64,000 nucleotides of DNA, from positions 3,852,001-3,916,000 of the forward strand of contig JAWPMN010000001.1 of the NCBI GenBank assembly GCA_033344895.1, read 5' to 3'. Numbering within the stretch: the stretch's first letter is position 1; the number at the start of each line of letters is the position of its first letter. The translations under genes and the position numbers were made by a program. Shown piece after piece: positions 62,568-64,000 of this stretch. Source of the stretch: Alphaproteobacteria bacterium (GTDB lineage: Bacteria > Pseudomonadota > Alphaproteobacteria > UBA8366 > Aestuariispiraceae). Under the pieces are notes generated by a model. The model was given only the letters and a program-made list of their open reading frames with translations, searched no databases and was not told where the DNA came from.

Positions 62568-63722
62568 ATGCTCGCAACCCTCGCCAGAAAGTCGCTTCTT
62601 GCCATCGCCTTCATCGGATTGGCGACCGTCCCAGCAGCGGCGCAGGATGTCAGCGGCCTGGAGACCAAGGCCCTTCAGGCTGTCCTGGTGGACTACGATA
62701 CCGGGACGGTTCTGCTGTCCAAGAATGCCGATGAGCGGATGTACCCGGCGTCTATGACCAAACTCATGACCGCCTATCTGGTCTTCGAGCGCCTGAAAAA
62801 CGGCACCCTCTCTCTGGATGATACCTTCCCGGTCAGCGAAAAGGCCTGGCGGAAGGGTGGATCCAAGATGTTCGTCGAAGTCGGCGCCCGTGTCCGGGTC
62901 GAGGACCTGCTGCGGGGGATCATCATTCAATCCGGCAACGACGCCACGATTGTCGTCGCGGAGGGCCTGTCCGGCAGCGAGGAAGCCTTTGCCCGGGAAA
63001 TGACCGCAAAGGCCCGGGAAATCGGCATGACCGGCACCCAGTTCCGGAATGCCAGCGGATGGCCGGATGACGAGCACTACACGACGGCGCACGATCTGGC
63101 CGTGCTGGCCGAGCGCATCATTCGGGAATTCCCGGAATACTACCATTTCTACGCCGAGACGGAGTTCACCTATTCCGAGATTACGCAGCGCAACCGGAAT
63201 CCGCTGCTGTACCGGAACATTGGCGCCGATGGCCTGAAGACGGGCCATACCGAGGCATCCGGCTACGGGCTCACCGCGTCGGCCGTTCGGAACGACCAGC
63301 GCCTGATCCTGGTGGTCAACGGTCTGACCTCGTCGAAAGAGCGGGCGCTTGAGGCCGAGCGGGTCCTTGACTGGGGCTTCCGGGAGTTTGGAACATACCG
63401 TCTGTTCGAAGCGGGGGAGACAGTGTCCGAAGCACCGGTCTGGCTGGGCAAGGAAGGGCGCGTTCCGCTGATTGTCCAGGAGCCAGTCGACATTGTGCTG
63501 CGCCGATCCGTCCGCGACGATCTGAAGGTGGTGCTGCATACCGAGGAGCCGATTGCCGCGCCGATCACACCCGGCACGCCCTACGGCGAAGTGGTCGTCA
63601 GCGCCCCCGGCCTCGATACGGTCCGAATTCCCGTCGTTGCCGGTGAACCGGTGGAACGGCTCGGCTCCTTCGGTCGCTTGCGCGCCGCCCTGGAATACCT
63701 GGTCTTTGGCGAGTCCGGCTGA
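62568..63722 (+). CDS. dacC: D-alanyl-D-alanine carboxypeptidase (PBP5/6 family)
   Basis: This 384-residue enzyme removes the terminal D-Ala of peptidoglycan pentapeptides. A signal peptide (SLLAIAFIGLATVPAAAQ) is followed by the SxxK motif SMTK (near 64), SGN (near 124) and KTG (near 226). A C-terminal beta domain and a short final segment (FGRLRAALEYLVFG) that may be an amphipathic membrane anchor follow. GGAGGAAGG lies before the ATG. Its TGA overlaps the tmk start (TGATG), so the two are coupled. The symbol is given for the family, not a proven orthologue. Confidence 0.92.
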   Translation: MLATLARKSLLAIAFIGLATVPAAAQDVSGLETKALQAVLVDYDTGTVLLSKNADERMYPASMTKLMTAYLVFERLKNGTLSLDDTFPVSEKAWRKGGSKMFVEVGARVRVEDLLRGIIIQSGNDATIVVAEGLSGSEEAFAREMTAKAREIGMTGTQFRNASGWPDDEHYTTAHDLAVLAERIIREFPEYYHFYAETEFTYSEITQRNRNPLLYRNIGADGLKTGHTEASGYGLTASAVRNDQRLILVVNGLTSSKERALEAERVLDWGFREFGTYRLFEAGETVSEAPVWLGKEGRVPLIVQEPVDIVLRRSVRDDLKVVLHTEEPIAAPITPGTPYGEVVVSAPGLDTVRIPVVAGEPVERLGSFGRLRAALEYLVFGESG

Positions 63723-64000
63723 TGGCGGAAGTTGGCCGGTTCATCACCTTTGAAGGCGGTGAAGGCAGCGGAAAATCCACACAATGCGCGCGGCTGGCCG
63801 AATTCCTGACGCAAGCCGGAATCGAGACGGTCGTCACCCGAGAGCCCGGCGGCACCGAAGGGGCGCAGGCAATTCGGGACCTCGTTGTTTCAGGCGCCGG
63901 GGATCGTTGGGGACCCGTCAGCGAAGCGCTGCTGATGTATGCCGCGCGACGCGACCATGTCGATCGCGTCATCAAGCCAGCCCTGTCGAACGGCAAATGG
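63722..64000 (+). CDS. tmk: Thymidylate kinase, C-terminus outside window
   Basis: Tmk phosphorylates dTMP to dTDP. The first 93 residues are in the window. The P-loop FEGGEGSGKST (9-19), TREPGGTEGAQAIR (the DR/E-P-G-G motif contacting dTMP) and EALLMYAARRDHVDRVIKPA are canonical. It overlaps the carboxypeptidase stop by one base. holB often follows tmk in this group but lies beyond the window. Confidence 0.95.
   Translation, partial: MAEVGRFITFEGGEGSGKSTQCARLAEFLTQAGIETVVTREPGGTEGAQAIRDLVVSGAGDRWGPVSEALLMYAARRDHVDRVIKPALSNGKW

Overview
The window looks like chromosomal DNA of an alphaproteobacterium of the Rhodospirillales type. It is high-GC, with two low-complexity or foreign-looking patches. 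Supporting signs are a short prolyl-tRNA synthetase without the long editing insertion, a HemB with the aspartate-rich (Mg-type) metal site, SAM-II riboswitches, a SapC-like protein, a LolC/E-LolD pair and many hybrid-type signalling proteins. No species can be named from the sequence alone.

Layout. 1-5983 (minus): a giant repetitive surface adhesin whose 3' end lies outside the window, preceded by a small acidic protein. 6235-11850 (minus): hemB, an MHYT-sensor histidine kinase, and a metY-osmC unit whose long leader carries two separate SAM-II riboswitches with an intrinsic terminator between them. 12229-16974 (plus): a BMP-type nucleoside ABC importer. 17039-22357: a TPR protein, a small secreted protein, proS, lolC/E and lolD. 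22354-26612: two HupE/UreJ membrane proteins, SapC, two cyclic-nucleotide-binding proteins, a receiver protein and a probable Hpt partner. 26752-33242: ssb, uraA, an amidotransferase, gyrA and coaD. 33407-38242: two histidine kinases around a tRNA-Lys locus with an integration scar, a 31-residue membrane peptide and a Crp/Fnr regulator. 38368-45810: a DUF502 protein, recG, sdhE, mfd and a FrnE-like DsbA. 45865-47210: a frameshifted receiver/degenerate-GGDEF gene. 47384-52768: a six-gene operon whose content matches levulinate/4-hydroxyacid (lva-type) catabolism. 52782-55697: a second receiver protein, infA, a FecR protein and a MerR/DUF2938 divergent pair. 56119-58359: a small decayed integrative island inserted in the anticodon loop of a tRNA-Ser(UGA) gene. 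58456-64000: a PAS protein and a cell-wall cluster (lytic transglycosylase, rlpA, D-Ala-D-Ala carboxypeptidase) running into tmk.

The most unusual item is the island at 56119-58359. The two halves of one tRNA-Ser(UGA) gene lie 2.2 kb apart, each ending in the same 7-bp anticodon loop. Between them are the relic of a P4-type integrase, 11-bp direct repeats like integrase arm sites, a two-gene unit (winged-helix-like protein plus a HEPN-like protein with an Rx4H motif) and one intact tRNA-Ser(UGA) that could replace the broken one. Next in interest are the double SAM-II leader of metY, the tRNA-Lys scar (a 46-bp exact repeat 200 bp apart) and the lva-like operon. All family assignments come from reading motifs; no database search was run.
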